Assembly: GCA_015143295.1 (NCBI GenBank)
Contig: CM026562.1
Coordinates: 3,696,639 to 3,760,638, forward strand
Direction: 5' to 3'
DNA: 64,000 bases
From: Tetracentron sinense
Taxonomy: Eukaryota; Streptophyta; Magnoliopsida; Trochodendrales; Trochodendraceae
Positions 10,695-22,480 of the stretch are shown here, piece after piece. Each line of letters starts with the position of its first letter. Within the stretch, counting starts at the first letter, position 1. The position numbers were made by a program, and so were the translations under genes. Under the pieces are notes generated by a model. That model saw only the letters and a program-made list of their open reading frames with translations, did no database searches and was not told the origin of the DNA.

Positions 10695-13099
10695 TAATTT
10701 GCAGCAAACATCCTTAGTGTTAGGTTGTCAGAGTTATTTTGCTTAAGTGATGTATGAAATATGAATGTGACACCTATATCTCATTGCTTTTAATGTTACC
10801 TAAATGTCTGGAGGTAAACTACCACCTTTGAAGAATGTTTTCAAAGTCAAATCAAGGAAGAAAATGACAAAATAAATGAAGTTTGAAGATAGTTATTTTG
10901 GCCAGAGCATAGTATCAGGAGTCTAATTCATATGTTTAAAATTATGTGTCAGTTAGATAGGTTCACCTATGCTTTTGAATCATTGATTAAGTGTAGTTTA
11001 CAAATGAAATTCTTTCAAATGTTTTACTTTGACTAATATTTGGGATTGGCCTCGCCTGTCAGTCCTACCAAGTAGGTTTCAATCTCATTTTTTAAGTAGG
11101 TAATTTTGTTGAGTCTCAGTTCAAAACAATTTGATTAGATGGTTTTATTTAAGCATGACAACAACCTGCGTTTATGTAAAAGTGAGCCATTTTGGCATAT
11201 CCACAAAAGATAATAAATTGTAGTAAGTTGGAAAATTATTATTGAACTTCTAAGTAGAGATGAGATCATAGTTGTATGGAAGCTATGTATAGGATGCGAA
11301 GCAAGCTTCCTAGGAATCAAACCAAATCAGAATTCCCAGAAATCAATACCCACCCACAGTTTAGGGACAAAGTATTCTTGAAAAGTTGGGAATTAGAGTT
11401 ATGAATTTGAAATTAGAGTTATTTAGTTAGCATTTTAGTGATGGATTGAACCTCACTTTTATGAGTTAGAACTTTATGCTTTGAAATGAAATTGATTGGT
11501 TAGTAGCTAGTGATGAGACCAAGGGACTATTAAGTGTTTAGTCCCTATGTGAATGGAAAATTTTGAATAGGGTTTCTCTAACCCGAACCCTAATTCGTCG
11601 GTGGTTAAAACATGATTTGTTTACATTAAATCCGAGATTTGCTCGAATTAACTAGAGATTTCCTAAGGTTAAAACTTAAAGAACCCTCATTGTTGTAAAT
11701 TTTCACTAGAAGATTTTAAATTCCAAAGGAGATAACCTTTATTTATCTTTATTAAATTGAAATCCTTTATTTAATGAAATATGAAATTTCTCTGCATGAT
11801 GAAGTAACTATATTTTGAAATCTTACTTGTTTGATCCCACCATACAGCTCCCAAAGAATGAAAGAAATATGTTTAGATGATCCAAGATTTCTTTTTTATA
11901 AGATGATAATATAAGATGAATTTGTTTTCTCTTATACTTTCTTTTGAAAGTCGTTGTTGATTCTGATTGAACTCTTGTCATAGAAACTTCCCTATGCTAG
12001 CTAATTAGATGAATGAAGCATTTTTTAAATGATATTGGCACGGCCGGGAAAAAATTGGGCTTTTGACCATTTAGAATGATGGATTGGTTGGCTATGGTGA
12101 TGCAAACTAGCATTTCTCCTTGTGAGCAGCGAAGGTTAAAATCCAATGTTAATCCTATATGCAAACCATTTATCATGGAGTAAAATGTCACAAGAGGCTT
12201 TCAATAATACTTTGTTGACACCATTTTTTTAAGTGCCATTCTGGTTTCCCTTTAGTTTGGAAATCCATGCATATGTCTTGAGGGGGAAGAAGTGCCTTAG
12301 AGGCTTAGAAGTTAGTCCTTTACAAGTCCTGAGTAGAGTAGTTTTGCTTTTTCACATATGAACCATAAATGAAAACCTTTTGCTTGAAAAATCCAAACAC
12401 TCTACCAGATTTTCCAAGCCTTGTAGGATCCCTAGTGGACAAAGTGGGCAACGCCTCGTAGGATCCGAACCTCCTCATGCCAACAGTCTTAGCGATGACA
12501 ACATAAGTAATCAGGACGATGACCACCATAGACATGACATGGATCACAAAGGTAGCTCTCAACTTGGACTCCTCCATATCACACTTGGTGGATCCCTCCA
12601 CCCCATTCACCACATCCAACAACCTATAACAACCCTCGGGGGATAAAGGCCACGACATAAAGTGATAGGCCTAGCAACACCACTATTCACCCATCACTAC
12701 TAGCACCATCACTAGCATACACCACCACAATAAAGTGTTTTTATTACATTGGTTGAGCCTAAACTCAATCCAACTATATCCTATTTGAGATACCATTCTT
12801 CAGATAATGGTGATCTTGTCTCTAGCAGTCCACAGGTTATCATTGCCTCTAGTTCAGTAACTTATCCTTCCCTGCCTGTGTCACCAATTCTTGTATTGGT
12901 GTCTTCCTGGTTGTCCAATGATGGATGAGGAGAATTGAAGCAAGGATAACTCGGTGACTCAACACAATCCTTCATCTAATTCCCTTCCTTATTGCACCAG
13001 AAATATTTTGCTGGTTTCATAACAGCTTCAGTCATGTCAGCATCGATTAATTAGAGATTTCCTATGGGTCAAAGATGAGCAAACGTCCTTCATCCAATA
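10695..13099. other. CACTA element 2 interior without recognised gene
   Basis: AT-rich sequence with only short open frames. A 112-codon minus frame at 12320-12658 has one hydrophobic segment (TFVIHVMSMVVIVLITYVVI) that could be a membrane helix, but I recognise no family and it has no supporting context. The second CACTA protein (TnpA type) would be expected about here and was not seen. Confidence 0.5.
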
Positions 13100-13685
13100 C
13101 ATGTGTTAGAAGAAAAGAATTCCCACACTTAGGAATATTTCGGCCTACTCGGTGCCCAAATCGGACATATGACCTCGGATTCCCTCAAAACGAATTCCCA
13201 CACTTAGGTTGTGTCGAAATACAGACGTTAGAAGAATCCGCATAAAAAATCGAGCCCCGGTTAGCATTTGGTGCGCGGTTCTAGGTTTAGGCCAAAGTAT
13301 GTTGGAAGAGTTGAGAATTCGGTCTACTCAGTGCCTAAATTGGGCAAACGACCTTGGATTCCCTTGAAACAAATTCCCATACTTAGGTTGTGTCGAAATA
13401 CACGCATTAGAAGAAACTACATCAAAAATCGAGCCCGGTTAGCATTTGGTGTGCGATTATAGGTTTAGGCCAAAGTATGTTAGAAGAGATGTGAATTCGG
13501 CCTACTCGGTGCCCAAATTGGGCAAACGATCTCGGATTCTTTCGAAATGAATTGTCACACTAAGGTTGTGCCGAAATATACACGTTAGAAGAAACTGTAT
13601 CAAAAACCGAGCCCCGATTAGCATTTGGTTCGCGGATCTAGGTTTAGGCCAAAGTATGTTAGAAGAGTTCGAAATTCGGCCTCGT
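13100..13685. repeat. Tandem repeat, 178-179 bp period, just over three copies
   Basis: The phrase CGGCCTACTCGGTGCC and its variants recurs at 13141, 13320, 13498 and (start only) 13677, giving spacings of 179, 178 and 179 bp. Each unit also contains GAATTCCCACACTTAGG, a GAAATAC.(G/C).CGTTAGAAGAA segment, AGCATTTGGT and TTTAGGCCAAAGTATGTT(A/G)GAAGAG. It lies in the 3' non-coding part of CACTA element 2. Confidence 0.9.
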
Positions 13686-14219
13686 TAGTGATGAAATTTC
13701 TACACTTTTATATGTTTAATTATACTCTATTAGTATAAAAAATCTGAGATAAGTTTGGATATTAGTGATGAAATCCTAGACTTCTATGTGTTTAAACTCT
13801 ATATGTATCAAAAATCTGAGATGACCTTGTTTCTTTGCATATTAATTAATTATGATATTCTTACATTTTATCATTTCAATATTCTAATCATCAATTGTAT
13901 TCATTGTCTTTGTAGGAGGGAGCCTGCCACACACACCTGTCGGGTTTTAGACCAGCTGGAGGGAGATAGGTAGACTTAGGATATTTTTTTCTACCCGACA
14001 CTTTTTTTATGGACATGTATATATTTTTATTATTCCATATGGGCACATGTATTATGATTGGATGGATTTATTTGATTTTATATATATTGATTGGATTGAA
14101 TGTATTATAGGTAGAAAATTGTATGAATACATCTTTCATTATTGTATATTGTTGATAGGTACAAAATAATACAGGTAAAAAAAAATCTGTAAAAATAAAA
14201 TGTTTTTTTTAAAATTTAT

Positions 14220-14527
14220 TACTATCAGCGGTGGTTGTAAACCGCCAGTATTGATTTCATAGTTACAACGTTTTTGAAAAGCCGTTATATATCGGTTCTT
14301 TAACAGTGGTTTTTAAACGCCGTTACAGATTGGTTCATTAACGGCGTGTTTAAAATGTCGTTATATATTGAATCTTTACCGGAGATTTTGTGAAACCCCA
14401 TTAATTATTTTATCTTTAGTGGCAATTGTGAAACGCCATTACTAAACGGAATTGCCCTTTAGTAACCACCATTAAAGGCTCTAAAAAAATGCCGCAATAA
14501 GTTAAATCAACAACAGCGGTATTAGCG
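14220..14527 (+). repeat. CACTA element 2 right subterminal repeat array (split by element Y)
   Basis: Degenerate copies of the GCGGTGGTT.TAAACCGCC / AACGGCGT motif lie in both orientations. The array is cut at about 14527 by the gypsy element Y and resumes at 49120 (GCGGTTCAAAAAA ... ATAACGGCGTTTTATG) to the element end at 49231. Confidence 0.75.
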
Positions 14528-14528
14528 C

Positions 14529-15834
14529 AGAAATGTTCTTTGCTTATCAAATTCCTCCATTATTATATGAAGTTTATTATTTGTTGTGGGGGACTATCCT
14601 TCCAATCTGAGTAAATTTAGACTGTTAATTACCTTCCCTATTTGGGGGAAGTACCTCTGATTAGGAAGAAAGATTAAAAGAACATATATTTTGAATAAAT
14701 ATATTTTTTTATTCATTGAGGTTGCCCAGGTCCCATTTAGGTGTTACAAGATACCTCATAGAGGTTTTAGCATCAAAAGGAAAGAATAGAAAGATAGGTG
14801 GCATTATTGAGGGTTCACCTGGTATTTTCCATATGGGGGAGATCCTCATTCTTCCTCCTTGGTTGTTGTGTTCCTATAAAAAGAAAGTTTTTTCTTCTTC
14901 CTTCTTTACCATGTTCGTGAATAGTTTTGCATTGCGAGTTTCTTGTGAGAAACTCTCTCTTTTATATATTTTGGAGAGTCCTCTTTGGACTCTCCTTTGA
15001 CTTTCTTCTTTTTAGGAAATCAAAAGAAGCCAACTCTCTTTAGAGAGGGTCATCTGTCCAATGACAGCTAGTTTCTCTTATCTTAGAGAAACCACACGGA
15101 TGAGAGTTCTTTTTGAAAGACTCCAAAATTGGTTTCCTTTTCTAGGAAACCTGGGAGAATTCAAACTTTCCCCCCAAAAAGGGAAAAAATTCTTATCTTT
15201 CCAGAAAATGAAAGAGATAACTTCTTCTTTCGGATAGGCTGTCGTATGACACTCTCTCATTAGAGAAAGAGTGGGGATATCTATCTTGGGATCCTCCAAA
15301 GCTGGCAGAGAGTCTTTTTTATTAGGGATTCTCTGCCACATGGCAGTCAAATAATGGTTGGCATCTGAGACTCATGGTCTCACCCGCGGTCTAGGTTAAG
15401 TCCAAGTATATTTGGACTGCGGACCAGGGTCTGACCTTAGTTCGCGGATCAATATAGGGTGGGACCATAGGTCCAACCCTTGGTCTAGGTTAGGTCCATG
15501 GCCTTTTATGGTCACAGATTGGGCTAGTCATTGACTGGCCCACGGATGGACTCATGGAGCCTGTCCGCAAACTTGAATGAGGGTCTATCCACAAGGACAA
15601 ACCCTATCCACGTGTCAGTCCCCTAAGAATTGACACAAAGGGTGTCTGCGGGGCATTAACGCCCTGCTACTAGCATTTTATGCTAAGCGGGTTGGCGGTA
15701 AGCCAACCCTTGGCCAGCTAGTGCGCGTACCTTTGGCATGCGTGAAGCCTAACCGCCCATTCAATGGGTGGTGATCCTGTGTAGGCAGGTGTACCATGCA
15801 CCCGCCTTGCGGGCGGTGAGATTTCACTGCCCAC
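14529..15834 (-). repeat. 3' LTR of gypsy element Y
   Basis: It matches 33118-34399 plus 49065-49119. On the minus strand it begins TGTGGGCAGTG at 15834. Transcription signals fit that orientation: TATATAAA (plus 14961-14968 inverted), then AATAAA (plus 14708-14713 inverted) about 250 bases further, then a short U5. Compared with the other copy it has a deletion near 15365. Confidence 0.85.
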
Positions 15835-15846
15835 AAATGCCCCTCA
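15835..15846 (-). other. Polypurine tract of element Y
   Basis: The minus strand reads CTGAGGGGCATT directly before the 3' LTR (TGTGGGCAG). It resembles the tract of element Z (AAAGAGGGGCAGC at 37328-37340) and fixes both the LTR edge and the minus orientation. Confidence 0.7.
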
Positions 15847-16113
15847 GGATCTGAACGGCTGAGAATGGTCCAGCCATTCAGATCCTGCCATGTGGCAGTG
15901 AGCATGAGGAGGCTTATTGTCTCCCTACCCCACGGGCTGTACCTTAGCGGATAACCCATTACATAGTAGTGGGTTTCGAGAAACCCTCTTGATTTCGAGG
16001 AGTCCTCATAATGAGGGACTCCAACAGCCTACGCAAGAGTGGCTGGAGAAATTCCAGTCATTTGGCCGTCCATTTCAAAGAAATGGATGGTCTGGATCCA
16101 ACAAGGGGTCCTC

Positions 16114-16121
16114 TATATAAA
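16114..16121 (+). promoter_or_regulatory. TATA box of the antisense transcription unit in Y
   Basis: CTCTATATAAAGGACCC is a textbook plant TATA box on the plus strand, opposite to Y's own transcription. It would start transcription near 16145. Confidence 0.6.
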
Positions 16122-16252
16122 GGACCCTTCACCTTTGGAGAAGGCATTTTGCCTTCTTATTCTCCAGAACTCTGGTTATTTTCTTCTAGAGTTCTTTTAC
16201 TTTTCAGAGAAAAAATTCTCTTTCTTTTTTGATTCAATCATCCCTTTTTAAG

Positions 16253-16706
16253 GTATATTCGATCTCATTTTTCGGAGAAGAAACCCTTTCTTGGGTTTCT
16301 TGGCTTTTCAGAAGAAGGGAATGAGGACTTTCCTCATCCAAAAGCTCTAGAATGTCTTTCTGACATTCTGATAAGACTTCCAACATCATTCACTGGAGTT
16401 CTAAGGTTTTCAGATGAGGAAAACCTGAAGGGTCATCTAAGAAATAACCTTCTGTTTGCAGATTTGTTTGCGGACTGATCTTGCCCACGAACTTTTGTCC
16501 GCGGATTTTAATTTAACGTCCGCGGGTGCAATACCTGCGGGCACTGATTATTGCCTGCGGACATTTTATTCGCAAACTTGGATTTTTTTTTCAAATTTGG
16601 GTTAAGTCCAAATAGGTTTATCCATAAAATGTGATGATAGTTTTTTATCAGTAAATGATCTATATATATGTACACTTTCTGACTTCATGCTTTCTTTCTT
16701 TTGCAG
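16253..16706 (+). other. Predicted leader intron of the antisense unit
   Basis: A donor AAG|GTATAT lies at 16253, and an acceptor follows a pyrimidine run, TTTCTTTCTTTTGCAG, ending at 16706. The ATG of the following ORF is one base into the next exon. Inferred from splice-site sequence only. Confidence 0.45.
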
Positions 16707-16707
16707 A

Positions 16708-17166
16708 ATGAATCTTTCATCACAACATGCTTTGAGATGGAATGTCCATGACCGGTTGAAGATCAACGAAGCCGGGTTTACCTTCATTCATTATTTGAAG
16801 ACTACAAGGGATCTTATCATTGATAAGATTGAAATTGTCGAGCTGTGCAAATTGGCAAATCAGATAGCAGCGAATGATGCTTTAATGTTCTCTTACAACA
16901 TTATCATTATTTTAATGATAGAATGCCATAAGGACAAACTCGATATCTTGGAACCTGTTAAAAGTTCAGATGTTCTTGATGGTGAGCTTGAGCATGCGTT
17001 GAAGGGAATATGTTGTATTCTATCCAGCGATCTTGATGAAGCTAGCTTGGGTTGCTTGATGCTGCTGAACAACAACCTCACTGATGTCGAGGAGTCTACT
17101 TTTCAAGGTATTGCTTATTCAACTTTGCAGCTTGTCACGGTTGACAACACTGGAGACAATTCCTAG
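16708..17166 (+). CDS. Antisense ORF (aORF) of Tat-type element Y, unknown function
   Basis: A 152-residue frame starts at the ATG just behind the predicted acceptor (MNLSSQHALRWNVHDRL...) and ends ...VTVDNTGDNS. It lies between Y's 3' LTR and the end of pol, on the strand opposite to gag-pol. Tat-lineage gypsy elements are known to carry such antisense ORFs at this place, which gives the call. I recognise no domain: it is mostly helical-looking and acidic, with one hydrophobic stretch (ALMFSYNIIIILMIE). A second frame continues the reading for about 40 residues after 17166 (LLLDVTSTAIDGLESSPEDG...), so the original protein was probably longer and is now frameshifted. A 54-bp direct duplication follows (17349-17453). 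Confidence 0.5.
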   Translation: MNLSSQHALRWNVHDRLKINEAGFTFIHYLKTTRDLIIDKIEIVELCKLANQIAANDALMFSYNIIIILMIECHKDKLDILEPVKSSDVLDGELEHALKGICCILSSDLDEASLGCLMLLNNNLTDVEESTFQGIAYSTLQLVTVDNTGDNS

Positions 17167-17348
17167 CTCTGCTTCTAGATGTCACCTCTACTGCTATTGA
17201 TGGGCTAGAATCCTCCCCTGAAGATGGATCAACACCAAAGATGATAGTGAAGACGCCAGTCGAGGAAGGAATCGTATTCTGAATAGCATCCACCAATATG
17301 GCGCTAGGACCTCCGACCTTATATTCAAGGCCGTGTTTGCCAGATCTA

Positions 17349-17453
17349 GTAGCTTGTTGGAGCTGACAACATATTCTGAAGATACTGCTTGTTTAACTCA
17401 GTAGCTTGCTGGAGCTGACAACATATTCTCAAGATGCTGCTTGTTTATCTCAA
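17349..17453 (+). repeat. 54-bp direct duplication
   Basis: TAGCTTG(T/C)TGGAGCTGACAACATATTCT(G/C)AAGAT is present twice, 54 bp apart, in the 3' region of the antisense unit. Confidence 0.85.
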
Positions 17454-17499
17454 GTGAGTTCTCTAATTTATGTGGAGTTCCTTCATTTTGTTATCCATG

Positions 17500-17505
17500 A
17501 ATAAA
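17500..17505 (+). terminator. Polyadenylation signal of the antisense unit
   Basis: AATAAA in CCATGAATAAAAGACTT, plus strand, 334 bases after the ORF stop, followed by a T-rich stretch. Confidence 0.5.
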
Positions 17506-17617
17506 AGACTTTATTTTATTTTTTGTCTTGCATTCCTCCTTTCTTTTTTTGATGATTTTCCCTTTATATCTTGAGGAATTGGTGTTCTTTTAAAAGAACA
17601 GGCTGAACCCATTTTTA

Positions 17618-18553
17618 GGCTGCCTATGTACCTATGATAGGATCAAGCCAAACGTAGTTCCATATGAGGCGATTTTAAACTCGTAATTTATGAGTAGATA
17701 GTTTTCGTTCATATCTAGGAAGGTTTGGACTTGTAATTTGAGAACAAGTAGGTAGTTTTCGTTCGTACCTAGGAAGGTTTTAGACTTGTAATTTGAAAAC
17801 AAGTAGGTAGTTTTCGTTCGTACCTAGGAAGGTTTTGGACTTGTAATTTAGGGGCAAGCCTTGAGAAATGATAAATCTTTTTAGCTCATATTCAGGAGCT
17901 TGTCAAATTGCTCTAATTTTTGCCTAAACTGACTCTTGGAGTGTTAATTTAGTGAGCTTTTTGTTGCCCTAATTTTTGCCTAAACCTTCTTCTTGAAGTT
18001 TTGGTCTAGCGGGCATTTTGTTTTGACTCATTTTTTGTCTAAGCCATCATTTTAGATTTTCAACTTAGCGAGCCATTTTACCCTAACTTTTGCCTAAGCG
18101 TCCTTTCGGATTTTCAACTTAGCGGGTATTTTGGTGCCTTAATTTTTGCCTAGACCATCTTTTGAGATTTTGGTCTAGGAGGCTTTGAGAATCTTACATT
18201 AATCGGGGGAGATATTTCGTTGTCTGTCCATTGTATCAAGCAGATATGCTTCCAATAGTGAGAAGTCCTTCCTCAGAATTGTGGTTTCTTCTTCGTCCAT
18301 CAGATAACATTTTTCTTCGTTTCACCCATATTGAGGGGTGATAATAATGATTTTGTATCCTAGGGGGATGGTGTTCTTTTAAAAGAACTGACTGAACCCA
18401 AGTTAATTTTCTCAGGCTGCCTACATACCTATTATAGGATAGAGTCAAACGTAGTTCAGAAGGGGCATTTGGATTCGTATTTTGAGAGCGAATAGGTAGT
18501 TTCCGTTCATACCTAGGAAGGTTTAGACTTTGGCCTTTTATTTGGGGGCTTTT
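17618..18553 (-). repeat. 3' non-coding repeats of element Y, first block
   Basis: Contains GGCTGCCTATGTACC...AACGTAGTTC (17618-17660 and a second copy at 18415-18457), about 65-bp repeats ending AGGTAGTTTTCGTTCGTACC (17690-17860) and about 60-bp repeats with CTAATTTTTGCCTAAACC...GGTCTAG(C/T)GGGC (17900-18180). The second block, after the solo LTR, repeats the same motifs (21809-22480), so the 17.9-18.4 kb part is duplicated at 22.1-22.6 kb. Confidence 0.8.
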
Positions 18554-19274
18554 TGTAACGCCCCAAAATTTAAATAATAACATTATGCGTTTATTGGTCC
18601 TTAACTGGGGTTAATTACTTAAGTGTTTGTTAAATTAATAAAAAGTGGGTTTTACTTGTGATTGAAGTGCACGGAGGAAATCTCAGTATCTTTTCGCGAA
18701 AATCACATATAGTGAGCCAGTCGACTACCGGGACACACCCCTATCGTATCGGTTCTGTCAGGTACCATTTTGGGGGACTGCGGGGTAATTATGTGTGATA
18801 AAATTAAGAAAAATGAGAGATTTCCAGATTTCTAGAATTAAATGGGACCCAATATCCGTTGGAGATCCTAATAGAAATCCGTACGGCTGGTACAAATGCG
18901 TGTCCATCGGTCGTGGGGACTAATGTCTGTCGTCTCGGCAGTTAGTTATCTCAGACGAAGAAACGACAACCTGTTTTGTATCCGAAATCAGAAAATTAGT
19001 GGGTTTTGCAGTTTTATTCCGGACTAAAGTGGAGTTGTCAAAACTCAGTATTTTTTCCTGAAATTTTTACAGTAGGTGTCGGACTGTCCCAAGTTCGGTC
19101 ACTTGAAGTTTCATTACTATCGGGTATCATATAATAGGGTTTCAGAGGGCATATACGTGAAAAAGTGGGAAAATCCGGTCAAACCGGTCAAATTGGTAAA
19201 ACCTAGTCAAATCAGTCAACGCCACACCATTTTGGTCATGTGCGTTGTACATGATCTTATCCTATATCTTTGCC

Positions 19275-19282
19275 TATATAAA
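19275..19282 (+). promoter_or_regulatory. TATA box of the solo LTR
   Basis: CCTATATAAAGGGGAGC; transcription would start near 19305. Confidence 0.55.
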
Positions 19283-20169
19283 GGGGAGCAACGCCCCTCA
19301 TTTCTCACAGAGTTTACAAATCACCGAAGTGCTGCCCCGACTCCAATCTAGAGAGAAAGTGAGGAGAGAGAAAGAGGTGAGAGAAAGGAAGAGAGAAAAA
19401 GGAAAAGGGAGGTCACTTTGGGATTTTTCAACATCCCCGACACGTTCGCGACGTCTGATTTTTTCTCTGGCGTCTCATTTGGCGTGTAGAGAGAGAAAAA
19501 AAAGTAGAGAGAGAAAGTTGCATGCGCTCTACCTTGGGGTTGATTGCCCTCCCGGACGCATTGGCAGTGCCTATTTTTGTACTAGCTACCTCAAAAAGTA
19601 TGAACCAAGTAAAAACCCCTTCTATCTCTTCTCTTTTCACTGTTATTTGTTATATTCTTTATGTGAAATGTATGTGCGTTGATGGAAAAGGGTCTGAGAC
19701 CCCGTGGATGTGTTATGGAAAGGTGGTTGTGCATGGAAAATGAGTAGAGGGGTGTAGCCCTCAGTCTTGGGTCTCAAAACCCCGAATTTAGACTCACTGT
19801 GTAAAAGGTGTGGATGGAAAAAGGGTTGGAAACCCCTATGCGATGTGATTTTCTGTGGACCTTCGGGGAGCCCAGATCGGGTCCCGGATAAATTGTATAG
19901 TCACCCTAGGGTGTCGAAAAGTTGTTTTGCAGGTCGTATAAGGCTATGGACACATCCATTAGCCTGGAAGCGTTCCCTAACGGGACGATGTGTTACCGAA
20001 TTTGGTTCACGGGCGTGAGGCTCGAGTATTTCAGTTAACCAAGCGAGGCTTGGGTTAACTGGGGTTAACTTATGGTTAGAAAACCTAACCAGGGTTAAAG
20101 TATAATCTTCCATGACTAATAGTCGGGAGTGGGTGGATTTGATATCCATAGATCCTCTTTGACTAGGTC

Positions 20170-21090
20170 AGGCGAGAACAGATTGTTGTGTTATCTGATA
20201 GGTATGTCATACCGAGGTTAAGTCAGTAGGTTGTGATGCCTCTGATAGATATGTCATCCGTACCGTGGCTGAGTCAGATGGTTGTGTTATCTGATAGATA
20301 TGCCGTAGCGAGGTTAAGTCAGTAGGTTGTGATGCCTCTGATAAATATGTCGTCTGTACCGTGGCTGAATCAGATGGTTGTGTTATTTGATAGATATGCC
20401 GTGAGGATAGAGGTCCCCACCGTAGCTGAGTCAGATGGTTGTATTATCTGATACATATGCCGTACCGAGGCTGAGTCAGTAGATTATGATGTCTCTGATA
20501 GATATGCCGTTCGTACCGTGGTTGAGCCAGATGGTTGTGTTATCTGATAGATATGTCGTACCGAGGCTGAGTCAGTAGGTTGTGATGCCTCTGATAGATA
20601 TGCCGTCCATACCGTGGCTAAATCAGATGGTTGTGTTTTCTGATAGATATGCCGTACCGAGGCTGAGTCAATAGGTTGTGATGCCTCTGATAGATATGTC
20701 GTCCGTACCGTGGCTGAGTCAGATGGTTGTGTTATCTGATAGATATGCCGTACCGAGTCTGAGTCAGTAGGTTGTGATGCCTCTGATAGATATGCCGTTC
20801 GTACCATGGCTGAGTCAGATGGTTGTGTTATCTGATAGATATGCCGTAAGGATAGAGGTACCCACCGTGGCTGAGTCAGATGGTTGTGTTGTCTGTGATT
20901 AGATAGATATGCCGTGAGGATAGAGGTTTCCACCGTGGCTGAGTCAGATGATTGTGTTGTCTGTGATCTAATAGATATGCCGTAGGATAGAATTCTCCAC
21001 TGTGGCTGAGTCAGATGGTTATGTTGTTTGATAGAGATGCCGTGAGGCTAGAGTTCCTCACCATGGCTGAGATCAGACGATTGTGTTGGT
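20170..21090. repeat. Tandem repeat with ~96-bp period made of two ~48-bp half units
   Basis: Half units of the types GTTGTGTTATCTGATAGATATGCCG and GTTGTGATGCCTCTGATAGATATG alternate, each followed by TACCG(A/T)GGCTGAGTCAG. TTATCTGATAG starts at 20191 and 20287, and its variant at 20383 (96 bp apart). The array becomes irregular after 20840. Confidence 0.85.
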
Positions 21091-21808
21091 TCTAGCGGGT
21101 GAAAGCCCAGATTATGTATCGAGTCTATGGACTCAAGGTTGTACGGAGTCTAAGGACTAAGGTTGTACGGAGTTTAAGGACTCAAGGTTTGATTTCATTG
21201 GGTGTAAGCTCGGTTGATCTCGATAATTATCATGGGGGTATGGGACGCCATGGTAACAAAATTAATGTTAACAGATTTGGAAATGGATAGTGAGTCTACG
21301 AACTCTAACTTGGAAATTGAGGTTCAGAACCTCGAAATAGGGTGAAATAGCCTTGAGTGACCTCGGGTCACGGATTACGATCTTATATTATTATAATATG
21401 AGAATTGTATTGCAACACTATATCGTTATTGATGATGATGATTGTTACTAGGTGGAAAATAGCCTAGATGAATTGTGGATTTTGCTGGGCTCTATAGCTC
21501 ACTCCTCTCATTTTATTTCTTCAGATTTGGAAGCAATTACCGATTGGCAAGGAGTTATACTTGGTGGATTCTGAAAGTGTACCGGCGCAGTTGTGGCGCT
21601 AAAAGTAACAGCTATTATAGCCAGTGAGGTGATGTATTTGCTTATGATGGGTTATTGTGATGACCGGTTGTTATTATTTATGTAAGCTCATCAGAAAAGT
21701 TGAAAAATCTCCGTATTTTCACTGGTAAAGTCTTCCGCATGCGTGGTTATGACGAACGAGCACACATCTTGGAACTTGATTTTCCAGACGCGGGTTCGGG
21801 GCGTCACA

Positions 21809-22480
21809 CTTTTGAAGCTTTGATTCGCAATTTGATTGCGAATAGACAGTTTCCGTTCATGTCTGGGAGGGTTTTGACTTCGGCCTTGTATTTGGGGGGC
21901 TTCTGAAGCTTTGATTCGTAATTTGAGAGCGAATAGGTAGTTTCCGTTCATGCCTATGAGGGTTTAGACTTCGGCTTTGTATTTGGGGGGCTTCTGAATC
22001 TTTGATTCGTAATTTGAGAGCGAATAAGCAGTTTCTGTTCATGCCTAGGAGGGTTTGGACTTTGGTCTAGTATTCTAGAGACTTTTGAAGCACCGTGAAC
22101 CTCTTTAGCTCGTATTCAGGAGCCTGTGAAATCGTTCTAATTTTTGCATAGACTGACTCTTGGAGTGCTAGTCTAACGAGCTATTTGTTGCCCTAATTTT
22201 TTCTTAAACCTTCTTCTTGAAGTTTTGGTCTAGTGGGCGTTTTGTTTTGACTCAATTTGTTTGTCTAAGCCGCCCCTTAGGGTTTTTAAATTAGTGAGTC
22301 ATTATCGCTCTAATTTTTGCCTAAGCCACCCCTTAGGGTTTTCGACTTAGCGAACATGACTCTAATTTTTGCCAAAGCCGCCCTTTAGGGTTTTCAACTT
22401 AGCGAGTCATTTTGTACTCTAAATTTTGTCTAGACTGTTTTTTTAAGTTTTGGTCTAGCGAGCGTTTTGATTCCTAGGAG
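21809..22480 (-). repeat. 3' non-coding repeats of element Y, second block
   Basis: About 90-105-bp tandem units of the form GAATAGGTAGTTTCCGTTCA...TGTATTTGGGGGGCTTCTGAA run from 21809 to 22080, continuing the unit that the solo LTR split at 18553. Further copies of the CTAATTTTTGCC...GGTCTAGCGAGC repeats follow, up to the end of pol. Confidence 0.8.

Larger units (their letters stand above)
18554..21808 (+). mobile_element. Solo LTR (3,255 bp) of another LTR retrotransposon
   Basis: It starts TGTAACGCCCC and ends GGGGCGTCACA (short inverted ends, TG...CA) and is flanked by the five-base duplication CTTTT (18549-18553 and 21809-21813). There are no primer site, polypurine tract or second LTR and no coding sequence, so it is a single LTR left after recombination. 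A TATATAAA box at 19275-19282 gives the plus orientation. An internal repeat array is at 20170-21090. Ends of the TGTAACG(A/C)CCC type are common in plant chromovirus LTRs, but the lineage is not certain. Confidence 0.85.

Noticed and set aside
12320..12658. 112-codon frame with a membrane-like segment as a captured host gene
   Set aside because: No recognised family and no splice or start context; kept only as a remark in the region entry.
20484..20933. 149-codon repetitive minus-strand frame
   Set aside because: It is the translation of the ~96-bp repeat in the solo LTR, with no sign of selection for one frame.
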